Assembly (NCBI GenBank): GCA_046350375.1 | Contig: JAXMAO010000006.1 | Span: forward strand, 1 to 64,000 | Source: JAXMAO01 sp046350375 | GTDB lineage: Bacteria; Planctomycetota; Phycisphaerae; UBA1845; UTPLA1 | Direction: 5' to 3' | DNA: 64,000 nt | Shown: one piece after another, positions 36,949-45,397 of the stretch | How positions within the stretch are numbered: the first letter of the stretch is position 1 | Layout: the number at the start of each line of letters is the position of its first letter | Notes under the pieces: generated by a model | Databases searched by the model: none | Told to the model about the DNA's origin: nothing | The model's input: only the letters and a program-made list of their open reading frames with translations | Made by a program: the position numbers and the translations under genes

Positions 36949-39438
36949 TCAGTGCAGCGCGGCGTGCGCGTCCGCCGCAGCCGTGCCGGCCGGCGCGCCC
37001 AGCGCCCACCGCGAAATCTCGTCGTTGAACGCCACAAACAGCAGCACGCACGCCGCCGCCGCCGCCGCCGTCAGAATGTACATCCGTATCCGGCCGCTCT
37101 GCGGCCGCCGCACCGCGTTCCCGGCCGACAGCGCCAGCTTGCCCACGCCATTCACCAGCAGGTCCACGAAGCCGATGTCGCCATCCTTCACCGGCATGTC
37201 GAGCTGCCGGCCCGCAAACAGAGCCCCGACGCGCGTCAGCGCCGCCGCGCCGTTCACCACGCCATCGACCACGATCTTGTCGATCAGCCCGCTGATCTTC
37301 GCCACCACCACCGTGCCGCCGACCAAGAGGAAGTTGTACACGTCGTCGAAGAACAGCTTGCGCTCCAGCGCCAGGTGGGCGAACCGCGTCAGCGCGTTGG
37401 CCCGCACGATCGCCGCCGCCAGCCCCAGCCCGTTGCGATACACCACCCACGCCAGCCCGATGCCCGCGACAAACGCAAACCCCACCAGCCCGCCCAGCGC
37501 CTCGTGCGCGCCGTGCAGCACCGTGCCGTTCACCGCCGGCACCAGCCCCGTCACCCGCGCCCCGACCGGCTCGCTCGAAGCATCGCCGCCCACCGCGTGG
37601 GCCGCATCGGCCACCAGGTTGCGCACCGACAGCGCCGGAAACGACGCGCACAGCACCGTCGCCGCCGCCAGCACCGCCAGCGGAACCCACAGGATCGGCT
37701 TCTCGTGCGCGTGGGCGTGCACCTGCTCGTCGCGCGGCCGGCCGCCGAACGTCAGGTACCAGCAGCGCATCATGTAGAACGGCGTCACGTACGCGATGAT
37801 TAGCGGCAGCCACAGCATCCAGCGCGGCAGCGCCGGCACGTTCGGAAACAGCGCCGCCAGCGACCCGCCCGCGCCGTGCGGCGGCGCGCCCATCACCATC
37901 GCGCCGGCGTGACTGTCGCGCTCGTCGGCGCGCAGCGCGGCGTCCGATCCCTTCTCCGCCGGCGTCTCGGGCTGCGCCGCATGCGCCGCGCCGGCCTCGT
38001 GCTCTTCCTCATGGTGCAGCGGCTGGTCCCACAGGTAGGCTCGCTGATACGCGACCGCCAGAATCTCGTCCTTGCTGTGGAAGCCGCCCAGCCCGACGTG
38101 CGTCCACGGAATCCCGAAGCCCGCGATCGCCAGCACCGCCAGGAAAAACGTCCAGCAGGTGACCGGCATCTTCGCCCGCAGGCCGCCCATCCGGCGCATG
38201 TCCTGCTCGTGGTGGCAGCCGTCGATCACCGAGCCCGACCCCAGGAACAGCAGCGCCTTGAAAAACGCGTGCGTCAGCAGGTGGAACAGCGCCCCGACCC
38301 ACGCCCCCACGCCCATGCCGAAAACCATGTAGCCCAGCTGCGACAGCGTGGAATAGGCCAGCACTTTCTTGATGTCGGTCTGCGCGATCGCGATCAGCGC
38401 CGTGATCGTCAGCGTGATGACGCCGATCGTCGCAATCACCATCTGCGCCTGCGGCGTCAGCAGCGGAAAGATTCGCGCCACCAGGTACACGCCCGCCGCC
38501 ACCATCGTCGCCGCGTGAATCAGCGCGCTGACCGGCGTCGGACCCTCCATCGCGTCCGGCAGCCACACGTGCAGTGGAAACTGGGCGCTCTTGCCCACCG
38601 CGCCGCAGAACAGCAGCACGCCCATCCACGAGGCCCAGTTCATGCCCCAGAAGGTGTTGTGAAACAGCGCCGCGCCCGGATCGCGCGCCAGCGCCGCGAA
38701 ACTCGCCGCCGCGCCGTCCAGCGACACGTCCTTCAGGAAGAAGATCACCATCATCAGCCCGGCCAGAAAGCCGAAATCGCCCACGCGGTTGGTGACGAAC
38801 GCCTTGATCGCCGCGTTGCTGGCCGATTTCTTCTCGAACCAGAAGCCGATCAGGAAGTACGAGCACAGCCCCACCAGCTCCCAGAACACGAACAGGAACA
38901 CGATGCTGCTGCTGATCAGCAGCCCCAGCATCGAAAAACAGAACAGCGACAAGTAGGTGAAGAACCGCGCGAACCGCGCGTCGTGCGACATGTAGCCGAT
39001 CGAGAAGACGTGAATCCAGCTCGCGACGAAGCTCACCATCCAGAACATGATGACCGTCAGCGAATCGAGCTTGACCGACAGGCGGATCGGCAGCGTGCCC
39101 AGCCGCGCCCATTCGACCGTGTGGGCCGACGTGACCGACGCGGCATAGCTCGTCCGCTCGGCCGGCGTCATCGCGTTCCACTTCACCAGCACCACCGTCG
39201 CCAGCACGCACGACAGCCCGATCGCCGCGGTCGCGATGTAGGCGGCCAGCGGATTGCCGCCCATCGGCCGGCGCACCTTGGGCGCGCCGCCACCGTGCCC
39301 GTGCGCGTCGTCGTGGCCGTGGTCGTCGCCGTGCGCCGGCGCAGCCACGCCCGGCAGCTTGGCGCCGAAGAACGCCAGAAAGACGAAGCTCGCCAGCGGC
39401 ACGAGCACGCCCACAGCCAGCATCAGGTCCAGCGTCAT
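36949..39438 (-). CDS. nuoL: NADH-quinone oxidoreductase subunit L, with His-rich insertions
   Basis: 829 residues, long for NuoL (commonly 610-700). Core motifs are present: 'FVFWELVGLCSYFLIGFWFEK' (TM5 Glu), 'GKSAQFPLHVWLPDAMEGPTPVSALIHAATMV' (TM7 Lys) and 'KKVLAYSTLSQLGYM'. The extra length comes from a His/Asp-rich loop near residues 36-52 ('HGDDHGHDDAHGHGGG'), a His/Glu/Ala-rich loop near 470-520 and a longer C-terminal region that includes the lateral helix. His-rich loops in a periplasm-facing region could bind metal; this is inference. NuoL is the distal proton pump of complex I. Confidence 0.95.
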   Translation of the reverse strand: MTLDLMLAVGVLVPLASFVFLAFFGAKLPGVAAPAHGDDHGHDDAHGHGGGAPKVRRPMGGNPLAAYIATAAIGLSCVLATVVLVKWNAMTPAERTSYAASVTSAHTVEWARLGTLPIRLSVKLDSLTVIMFWMVSFVASWIHVFSIGYMSHDARFARFFTYLSLFCFSMLGLLISSSIVFLFVFWELVGLCSYFLIGFWFEKKSASNAAIKAFVTNRVGDFGFLAGLMMVIFFLKDVSLDGAAASFAALARDPGAALFHNTFWGMNWASWMGVLLFCGAVGKSAQFPLHVWLPDAMEGPTPVSALIHAATMVAAGVYLVARIFPLLTPQAQMVIATIGVITLTITALIAIAQTDIKKVLAYSTLSQLGYMVFGMGVGAWVGALFHLLTHAFFKALLFLGSGSVIDGCHHEQDMRRMGGLRAKMPVTCWTFFLAVLAIAGFGIPWTHVGLGGFHSKDEILAVAYQRAYLWDQPLHHEEEHEAGAAHAAQPETPAEKGSDAALRADERDSHAGAMVMGAPPHGAGGSLAALFPNVPALPRWMLWLPLIIAYVTPFYMMRCWYLTFGGRPRDEQVHAHAHEKPILWVPLAVLAAATVLCASFPALSVRNLVADAAHAVGGDASSEPVGARVTGLVPAVNGTVLHGAHEALGGLVGFAFVAGIGLAWVVYRNGLGLAAAIVRANALTRFAHLALERKLFFDDVYNFLLVGGTVVVAKISGLIDKIVVDGVVNGAAALTRVGALFAGRQLDMPVKDGDIGFVDLLVNGVGKLALSAGNAVRRPQSGRIRMYILTAAAAAACVLLFVAFNDEISRWALGAPAGTAAADAHAALH

Positions 39439-39474
39439 GATCTCTCGCTGCGCCGCGCGGCGGCGCCCGGGCCG

Positions 39475-39792
39475 TCAACCCTGCAACTGGTCGCCGCGAT
39501 CGACGTCGATCGTCGCCAGGTTGTTGTAGTAATTCATGAAAATCGCCACCGCGATCGCCGCCTCGGCCGCCGCCAGCAGAATCACGAACAGCGCCGTGAT
39601 CTGCCCGTCCAGCGCGCCGGTGCGATAGCGCGTGAACGCCACCAGGTTCACGTTGGCCGCGTTGAGCACCAGCTCCACGCCGATCAGGATTCCGATCGCG
39701 TTGCGCTTCAGCGTCATCGTCAGCATCCCCAGCGCAAGCAACGCCGCCGAGAGCACCAGGTAATGCGTCAGGCCGATCGTCACCATCGCCAT
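39475..39792 (-). CDS. nuoK: NADH-quinone oxidoreductase subunit K
   Basis: 105 residues from ATG 39792, which shares one base with the nuoJ TGA; a second ATG at 39786 is equally possible. Three transmembrane helices with the conserved Glu in 'IGVELVLNAANVNLVAF' and a second in 'LAAAEAAIAVAIF', both part of the central charged axis of complex I. Length is normal. Confidence 0.96.
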   Translation of the reverse strand: MAMVTIGLTHYLVLSAALLALGMLTMTLKRNAIGILIGVELVLNAANVNLVAFTRYRTGALDGQITALFVILLAAAEAAIAVAIFMNYYNNLATIDVDRGDQLQG

Positions 39793-40301
39793 CACTTCTC
39801 CGGCCGCGCCAGGTATGCCGCGCCGATCATCACCACCAGCAGCAGCACGCTCGCCGCCTCGAACGGCACCAGGTACTCCTGCAACAGCAGGTTGCCCACC
39901 AGCCGCACCGTCGCCGGCGACTCCATCGCCTGCGCGCCGGCCGACCAGTTCACGCCCGTCAGCACCCGCGCCAGCGCCGTAAACAGCCCCAGCGCCACCA
40001 CCGCGCCCAGCGCCGCCTCGCCGCGCGACGGCTTGAACCGCGCCCACGGCGTGCGACTGGTCAGCATCACTCCGAAGATAATCAAGACCAGCGTTCCGCC
40101 CGCATAGACGATCAGTTGCACGGCCGCCAGCAGGTTCGCCATCAGCAGGAAGTAGAGCCCGCCCACGCCGCCCAGCGCGCCCAGCAGATAGAGCGCCGCC
40201 CGAACGATGTTTCCCGTCAGCACGATGCCCAGCGCCGCCCCCAGCGTCACGCCGGCAAACAGGTAGAACATCAGCGGTTCAAGCCACGGATAATTCGACA
40301 T
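39792..40301 (-). CDS. nuoJ: NADH-quinone oxidoreductase subunit J
   Basis: 169 residues from ATG 40301. Five transmembrane helices, with 'NIVRAALYLLGALGGVGGLYFLLMA' and 'AAVQLIVYAGGTLVLIIFGVML', the TM3 pi-bulge region of NuoJ. Small membrane subunit at the junction of the arms. Translation is coupled to nuoK (TGATG). Confidence 0.95.
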   Translation of the reverse strand: MSNYPWLEPLMFYLFAGVTLGAALGIVLTGNIVRAALYLLGALGGVGGLYFLLMANLLAAVQLIVYAGGTLVLIIFGVMLTSRTPWARFKPSRGEAALGAVVALGLFTALARVLTGVNWSAGAQAMESPATVRLVGNLLLQEYLVPFEAASVLLLVVMIGAAYLARPEK

Positions 40302-40326
40302 TGCCCGTTTCCAACCGCCGCGCCGG

Positions 40327-41844
40327 CTAGCCGCACGGCTTGTGTTCGATCGCCAGCGGGCCGACCAGCCGTCGCCGATGAATGAACCCGTAGATACCCA
40401 GCAGCGTGCAGGCAATCAGCGTCACCACGCCGATCGTCGCCAGCACAAACCGGCAGCCCGCCGCGATGTACTGGAACCCGACATACGCCGGCCGATCGAA
40501 GATCAGCCACAGCGTGTTGCCCAGCAGCACCACCATCGTCAGCGGCATCAGCACCTGGATGCACGCGTAGAGCACCTGGTCGATGCGAATCCGCGGCAGC
40601 GTCCAGCGAATCCAGATCTGCACGTACAGCAGCCCGGCCGCCTTGAGAATGAACAGGATCGGCCCGTCGAAGAACAGCCCGCGGATCACCTGCGTCAGCA
40701 GCGTGTCGGCCTTGGGGGCCCAGTCGAGCGGCAGCGGGCCATACCACGCGCCCAGAAACAGGATGGTCGCCAGGCCCGACACGGCGAACATCGCGGCATA
40801 CTCCGCGAAGAAGAACAGCGACCAGCGGAAGCCGCTGTATTCGGTGTGGAAGCCGGCGACCAGTTCCGACTCCGACTCGGGCAGGTCGAACGGCGCCCGC
40901 TTGCACGACGCCAGCGACGCGACGTAGTAGGTCGCCAGCGCGACAAAGCAGAACGGGTTGTTCCACGCCAGCCACGAGCCGAAGCCGCCCGACTGCGCCG
41001 CGGCGATGTCCGTCAGCCGCAGCGAGCCGACCGTCATCACGGGGATGAGCAGGCTCATGCCCATCGGAATCTCGTACGAGACCATCTGGCAGGCCTCGCG
41101 CATGGCGCCATAGACCGACCACTTGTTGTTGCTGGCCCAGCCGGCAATGATGACGCCGATCACCTCGATGCCCAGCATCGCCAGGATGAACAGCAGCGCC
41201 ACGTCCAGGTCGCGAAACACGTACGTGCCCGCGAACGGCAGCGCGATGAACGCCAGGATTGCCGGCACGAACGCCAGGTAGGGCGCCAGCCGGAAGAGCG
41301 TGCCGTCGCCCTCGGGCGGAACAAAGTCTTCCTTGCAGATGAGCTTCATCCCGTCGGCGAACGACTGCGCCCAGCCGTGCCAGCCGCCCACCCGCATCGG
41401 GCCGAGCCGCGACTGCATCCGCCCGGCCACCTTTCGCTCCCACCAGATCGCGTACAGCGGAATGATGCTGATGAAGCCGATCACCCCGCCCATGCAGATC
41501 AAATCGCGCACCAGCGAAAACTGCATCGGCCAGAGGCAATACGCCACCGGCGTCCAGCGCCCCGACCAGCGCGTCGTCAGCTCGCCGATCGTCAGCGGAC
41601 CGCCCAGCAGCGTCGTCGCCGGCGTGTTCACCGCCTCGTTGCGCGCCAGCCCGTCCACGTATCGGAACAGCGCCGCGTGCGCCCAGACCAGCAGCACGAT
41701 CGCCAGGATGCCGCCCAGGAACAGCGACAGCGCCGTCCACTTCAGTTGCAGCAGCCGGCCGATCGGCCGGAAGAGCAGATCGCCACCGCCCGTCGCGCCG
41801 CCGCACCGGCCAGCGCCAGGCCGATCACCAGCGCAATCACGCAC
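40327..41844 (-). CDS. nuoH: NADH-quinone oxidoreductase subunit H, with long N-terminus and uncertain start
   Basis: The core from about the Met at 41526 is classic NuoH: 'IIPLYAIWWERKVAGRMQSRLGPMRVG', 'KLICKEDF', and 'SCKRAPFDLPESESELVAGFHTEYSG', the quinone-chamber loop. It anchors the peripheral arm and forms much of the quinone tunnel. Upstream in frame, 'LLFRPIGRLLQLKWTALSLFLGGILAIVL' looks genuinely coded and adds a membrane helix and a ~60-residue loop. The only usual start codon before it is GTG 41844, which overlaps the preceding gene by about 100 bp; an unusual CTG start, or a frame error fusing the two, would explain it equally well. Core assignment is firm, start is not. Confidence 0.85.
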   Translation of the reverse strand: MRDCAGDRPGAGRCGGATGGGDLLFRPIGRLLQLKWTALSLFLGGILAIVLLVWAHAALFRYVDGLARNEAVNTPATTLLGGPLTIGELTTRWSGRWTPVAYCLWPMQFSLVRDLICMGGVIGFISIIPLYAIWWERKVAGRMQSRLGPMRVGGWHGWAQSFADGMKLICKEDFVPPEGDGTLFRLAPYLAFVPAILAFIALPFAGTYVFRDLDVALLFILAMLGIEVIGVIIAGWASNNKWSVYGAMREACQMVSYEIPMGMSLLIPVMTVGSLRLTDIAAAQSGGFGSWLAWNNPFCFVALATYYVASLASCKRAPFDLPESESELVAGFHTEYSGFRWSLFFFAEYAAMFAVSGLATILFLGAWYGPLPLDWAPKADTLLTQVIRGLFFDGPILFILKAAGLLYVQIWIRWTLPRIRIDQVLYACIQVLMPLTMVVLLGNTLWLIFDRPAYVGFQYIAAGCRFVLATIGVVTLIACTLLGIYGFIHRRRLVGPLAIEHKPCG

Positions 41845-42176
41845 ACCACGAACGGGTCGATGGGCGTCATTCGCAGCAGCCCGCCCATGACCGCGGCCAC
41901 GCCCAGGTGCGCCACGCCGCCGACCAGCTTCACCGGGTGATGCTCGATCAGCCCGAGCGGAATCAGCCCCAGGCCGCCCAGCGCCGGCAGCACCACCAGC
42001 GCGCCGAAGGCCAGCGCCGTCGCCGCGCTCGGCACGCGATCCAGGAACATCCACACGCCGCCCGCCACCGCCAGCAGCCCGACTCCCGCCAGCAGCAGCA
42101 GCCGGATGGCCTTGCCGCGCAAATGTCCGCGAGTGCGAATGCCGCGCTCGATCCACGGAATGGTGACGGTGCTCAC
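41742..42176 (-). CDS. Small membrane protein preceding nuoH
   Basis: 144 residues from GTG 42176. Four hydrophobic segments (about 20-40, 48-68, 76-95, 103-122) separated by short loops, with an Ile/Arg-rich cytoplasmic start ('TIPWIERGIRTRG'). The last ~15 residues are polar and out of character, and it ends inside the N-terminal part of nuoH. Either it is an independent complex I-associated protein or it is really the N-terminal domain of an extended NuoH separated by a frame error. Its promoter region carries the Rex-like palindrome at 42307. Confidence 0.55.
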   Translation of the reverse strand: MSTVTIPWIERGIRTRGHLRGKAIRLLLLAGVGLLAVAGGVWMFLDRVPSAATALAFGALVVLPALGGLGLIPLGLIEHHPVKLVGGVAHLGVAAVMGGLLRMTPIDPFVVCVIALVIGLALAGAAARRAVAICSSGRSAGCCN

Positions 42177-42306
42177 GCCGCTGATCCTGATGGGCCGTCC
42201 GGGCTGGCGGACGGAGTCTCTCGCTGCGGGCCGGCCGCCGCGCCGACGGCCGACGCACACGCTCCCTCACGCCCGCCGCCGCGGCCGCGCCCGGCCGTTG
42301 CGACGA

Positions 42307-42324
42307 TCGTGAAAAGGTTCACGA
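42307..42324. promoter_or_regulatory. Palindrome matching the Rex operator core, upstream of the nuoH-N block
   Basis: TCGTGAAAAGGTTCACGA: perfect 7-bp arms around 4 nt. The Rex family consensus is TTGTGAAnnnnTTCACAA; this site matches 12 of 14 arm positions, and the two differences are symmetric. It lies 131 bp upstream of the first gene of the nuoH-J-K-L-M-N block and abuts a TATATT -10-like hexamer (minus strand, 42324-42329), where a bound repressor would block polymerase. Rex senses the NADH/NAD+ ratio and controls nuo operons in other bacteria. Confidence 0.5.
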
Positions 42325-42329
42325 ATATA
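42324..42329 (-). promoter_or_regulatory. Putative -10 element (TATATT) for the nuoH-N block
   Basis: TATATT on the minus strand inside a short AT-rich pocket within a GC-rich region, sharing one base with the Rex-like palindrome. The matching -35 is poor. It would give a transcript starting about 140 bp before the small membrane gene. Confidence 0.35.
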
Positions 42330-42395
42330 TCAAGCCGGGCGGCGATTGGAAGGGGGGTGTTTGAGCCGGCGGGGGCGGGAAAGAGCCCGATCGGC

Positions 42396-42632
42396 TCATC
42401 GGCGGCGCGGCTTGGCACGGCCGTTGACCGGCGTCTCGACCGCGGAAATGTGCCGCCAGGGGATGTACGTCCGCCGGTCGGAGTTGGGCTGGGCTATGAA
42501 CACCTCGGACCGCAGGAGCGCGACCAGGTGCGGGTTCCGAACGGTGTACGCTGCACCGCGGGTCGTCACGATGCGGAAAGGCTCGAACGGGGCACGATCC
42601 AGCAACTCCAGTACGGTGTCGCGGGCGCTCAT
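42396..42632 (-). CDS. Small protein of a three-member paralogous family (copy 1)
   Basis: 78 residues from ATG 42632. It shows the pattern 'LLDRAPFEPFRI....G..Y.VRNPHLV.......VFIA', shared with two neighbouring genes at 57.2-57.7 kb (PFxPF, then DG/RG, then VRxPxxV, then VFV). Probably an all-beta mini-domain. No signal peptide or membrane helix. Here it lies between the GT2 gene and the nuoH promoter, on the same strand. The family name and function are unknown to me. Confidence 0.7.
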   Translation of the reverse strand: MSARDTVLELLDRAPFEPFRIVTTRGAAYTVRNPHLVALLRSEVFIAQPNSDRRTYIPWRHISAVETPVNGRAKPRRR

Positions 42633-42669
42633 GCCAGCATGACAGCCGATGCAGACGGCCACCGCGCAG

Positions 42670-43644
42670 TCACTTCCGCCGGCGCAGCAGCGAGTCCAGC
42701 TCGAGGAACCGGAAGTTGACGTGCTGCACGATCACCCCGATCGCCGCGCTCACCAGGCTCATCGCCGCCGCCGCCGCCGCCAGCACGATCATCGACGTGC
42801 GATAGGCGCCGCTGCGCCCCGCGCCGGCCAGCGCGGCCAGGCCGAATCCGCCCGCCGCCGCCAGCAGCGCCAGGCCGATCAGCCCGAAGAACGTCAGCGG
42901 CTTGTACGAGCGAAAGACATTCAGGATGCGGAACAACACCCGCAGCCCGTCCGACACCGTGTTCAGTTTCGACGCGCTGCCCGCCGGGCGTTCACGATAG
43001 GCCACCGGCACCTCGACGATCACCCAGCGCCGATAGAGACACTGCAGCGTCATCTCAGTCTCGATGTCGAACCCGTACGCCAGCACCGGCAGGTGCAGCG
43101 CCACCGCCCGCGTGAACGCGCGGTAGCCGCTCATGATGTCCGTCAGCTTCGCCCCGAAGATGGTGTTGATCAGCCACACCACCAGCCGGTTCCCGAAGAC
43201 GTGAAACCGCCGATAGGCCCGCCGCTGGTCGACCGCCATCCGCCGCCCGACCGCCATGTCGGCCCGCTCCTGCAAGACCGGCGCCAGCAGCTCGCGCACC
43301 GCCTCGGCCGGGTAGGTGTCGTCGCCGTCCACCATCACATAGCAGTCGGCCTCCACCTTCTCCAGCATCGCCGCGACCACGTGACCCTTGCCCTGCTTCT
43401 TCTCGCGAATGACCACCGCGCCCGCCTGCCGCGCCAGCGCGGCGGTGTCGTCGCTGCTGTTGTTGTCGAAGACGTAGATCGCCGCCTCGGGCAGGGCGCG
43501 GCGGAAGTCGCGCACCACGGCGCCGACCGTGATCGCCTCGTTGTAGCACGGCACCAGCACCGCGATCCGCGGCGCCTTGACCGGCGCGACCGGCTCGGCC
43601 GCAGCAGCGGGCAGCGGAATGTCGGCCGGGGCGACCGGCGTCAC
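42670..43644 (-). CDS. Family 2 glycosyltransferase, membrane-attached (DPM/GtrB-like)
   Basis: 324 residues from GTG 43644, which overlaps the preceding stop (GTGA). GT2 fold: 'IAVLVPCYNEAITVGAVVRDF' start, 'YVFDNNSSDDT', 'KGHVVAAML', and the nucleotide-sugar/metal motif 'VMVDGDDTYPAEA'; then 'DIMSGYRAFTRAV' and 'AYRERPAGSASKLNTV', typical of polyprenyl-phosphate sugar transferases. Two C-terminal transmembrane helices follow. Such enzymes make polyprenyl-phosphate hexoses, the donors used by GT-C enzymes. The upstream overlapping gene is a GT-C enzyme, so a donor-user pair is likely. Confidence 0.88.
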   Translation of the reverse strand: MTPVAPADIPLPAAAAEPVAPVKAPRIAVLVPCYNEAITVGAVVRDFRRALPEAAIYVFDNNSSDDTAALARQAGAVVIREKKQGKGHVVAAMLEKVEADCYVMVDGDDTYPAEAVRELLAPVLQERADMAVGRRMAVDQRRAYRRFHVFGNRLVVWLINTIFGAKLTDIMSGYRAFTRAVALHLPVLAYGFDIETEMTLQCLYRRWVIVEVPVAYRERPAGSASKLNTVSDGLRVLFRILNVFRSYKPLTFFGLIGLALLAAAGGFGLAALAGAGRSGAYRTSMIVLAAAAAAMSLVSAAIGVIVQHVNFRFLELDSLLRRRK

Positions 43645-45353
43645 GGCGGCGCGCTCCGCAACTGCTCGACCGCCGCCGCGATCTCGCGGTAGGGGGGCAG
43701 GCCCGCCGGCCACGCCAGCCGCTCGCCCAGCGTCCGCGGGGCGAATTGATGGTCGAACTCGGCATTGGCGACGGCGGCGTCGACAGTCATCGGCGGGAGT
43801 TGTAACAGCCGGCGGGCGTAGATGTCGATTGCCGCGGCGCCGCCGACCTGCACGCGGGCCACGAGCGGAATCGCGTTCGCCCAGCTCGGCGACAGCCCCA
43901 GTCGTCGCTCGCACACGACCACGTCCACGCGATCCGCAAACCGCGCCAGCAGCGCGGCCGACTCGGCGGGCGTCAGGTCGGTGTACGCCAGGCAGAAACG
44001 ACCGAAATAGTAGGCCGCGTTGAGAAACTCTCCGCCGCTCGAATCGTGCAGCGTCGCGACCACGGCGTCCGCGGCGAAATTCGCCCGGACGTAGTCGGCG
44101 GCCGCCTTCAGGCCCGAGTCCGGCCGCGCCGCGCCCCAGTCGGCCCGCGCGCCGGTCAGCCCCGCGAACCGCCCGGCGTAGAAGTTGGCGTCGATCGCCC
44201 CGGCCGCGGTCACGAGCACGACCGCCGCGGCCATCGCGCCGCCGGCCACCGTGCCGATCCGCCCGCACAGCCATGGCACGCCGCGACAGGCCGTCAGCAG
44301 CGCCAGCGCATACGCCGGCTGCGTGAGGTATTGCAGCGGCCGGCCGGTCGGAAAGCTCAGCACCAGCCACGGCAGGCAGAACAGCACCGGCCACCACGCG
44401 ATCACGTCGAGCGGACGGCGCGGGCGGACCGCGCCGCGAATCGCGCCAACCATCACCGCGGCGGCCGCGATCGCAAGCGGCCAGCCGAGGTTGCCGCGCA
44501 GCCCGATCGCCAGGAGTCGCAGTCCGCCGGAATCGCCGGCCGCGCGATGCGTGACGGCGGCCTTCTGCATCAGCCGTTCAATGGGCCCGCCGTCGAGCCG
44601 CACGAACGCGAACACGATCGCCAGGAGCATCAGCGCGACCGGGGCGAGCAGCGCGAACCGCGCCAGGCGTTGCAGCCGCTCTGCGATGCGCGGAATCGCC
44701 GACAGCCGCCGCGGCCCGCCCGCCAAAAGCAGCAGCAGAACGACGACCGGCAGCGCGTGGATCAGCAGGTGCGACGCGAGGTAGAGCGCCAGCGCCGCGC
44801 CCAGCAGCGCCGCGCGGGCGCGGCTGTCGCGCTCGAGGTAACGCAGCGTCGCCAGCAGCGCCAGCGCCGCGCACAGCGTGCCCAGCGTCTCGTAGGCCCA
44901 CGGGTAGCGCGCGTCGGTCACCAGCGCCGGCAGACCGGCCGCCAGCGCCGCCGCCGTCCACGCCGCCGGGCGCGAGTCGCTCAGCCGCCGCGCGAGGAAA
45001 AAGGTCGGCCACGGCAGCGCCGCGCCGGCCAGCGCCATCGGCAGCCGCCACAGAAACTCGGTCATCGCGAAACCCAGCCCGGTCACCAGCGTGGCGAACA
45101 GTTTGACGAGGAAGGGCTGAAGCGGGCCGTAGTGCGTCGTCAGGCACCAGCGCCAGCCCTGGTGATGCGTGCAGAAGTAGGCGAGCTGGCAGTGGTCGTT
45201 GCTGGGGAACGGGCCGGAGCTATTCCAGCAGCGCATCCACAGCGCGACGATGCAGATCGACGCCAGCGCCCGCCACGCGTACCGCGCCGCGCCTGGCGCG
45301 CGTCCGTGGGACGCAACCGCTTCCGACTGAGGATCGACCGTCAGCGGCGACAT
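43641..45353 (-). CDS. GT39/ArnT-like membrane glycosyltransferase
   Basis: 570 residues from ATG 45353. About 11 transmembrane helices with an N-terminal acidic loop ('SNDHCQLAYFCTHHQGWRWC') where GT-C enzymes have catalytic Asp, a 'HYGPLQPFLVKLFA' motif and 'WRLPMALAGAALPWPTFFLARRL', followed by a soluble C-terminal region. Predicted to transfer a sugar from a polyprenyl-phosphate donor on the periplasmic side. Coupled to the GT2 gene that probably makes the donor. Inserted between nuoD and the rest of the nuo genes, which is unusual. Confidence 0.78.
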   Translation of the reverse strand: MSPLTVDPQSEAVASHGRAPGAARYAWRALASICIVALWMRCWNSSGPFPSNDHCQLAYFCTHHQGWRWCLTTHYGPLQPFLVKLFATLVTGLGFAMTEFLWRLPMALAGAALPWPTFFLARRLSDSRPAAWTAAALAAGLPALVTDARYPWAYETLGTLCAALALLATLRYLERDSRARAALLGAALALYLASHLLIHALPVVVLLLLLAGGPRRLSAIPRIAERLQRLARFALLAPVALMLLAIVFAFVRLDGGPIERLMQKAAVTHRAAGDSGGLRLLAIGLRGNLGWPLAIAAAAVMVGAIRGAVRPRRPLDVIAWWPVLFCLPWLVLSFPTGRPLQYLTQPAYALALLTACRGVPWLCGRIGTVAGGAMAAAVVLVTAAGAIDANFYAGRFAGLTGARADWGAARPDSGLKAAADYVRANFAADAVVATLHDSSGGEFLNAAYYFGRFCLAYTDLTPAESAALLARFADRVDVVVCERRLGLSPSWANAIPLVARVQVGGAAAIDIYARRLLQLPPMTVDAAVANAEFDHQFAPRTLGERLAWPAGLPPYREIAAAVEQLRSAPP

Positions 45354-45397
45354 CTTCCCCGCGTCCCGCGACGCCGCGACGCCGCGCAGCCACCGGG

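Noticed and set aside
34815..37028. A ~740-codon plus-strand open frame antisense to nuoN and nuoM
   Set aside because: It is the complement of membrane-protein codons, giving His/Arg/Gln-rich sequence; no domain seen.
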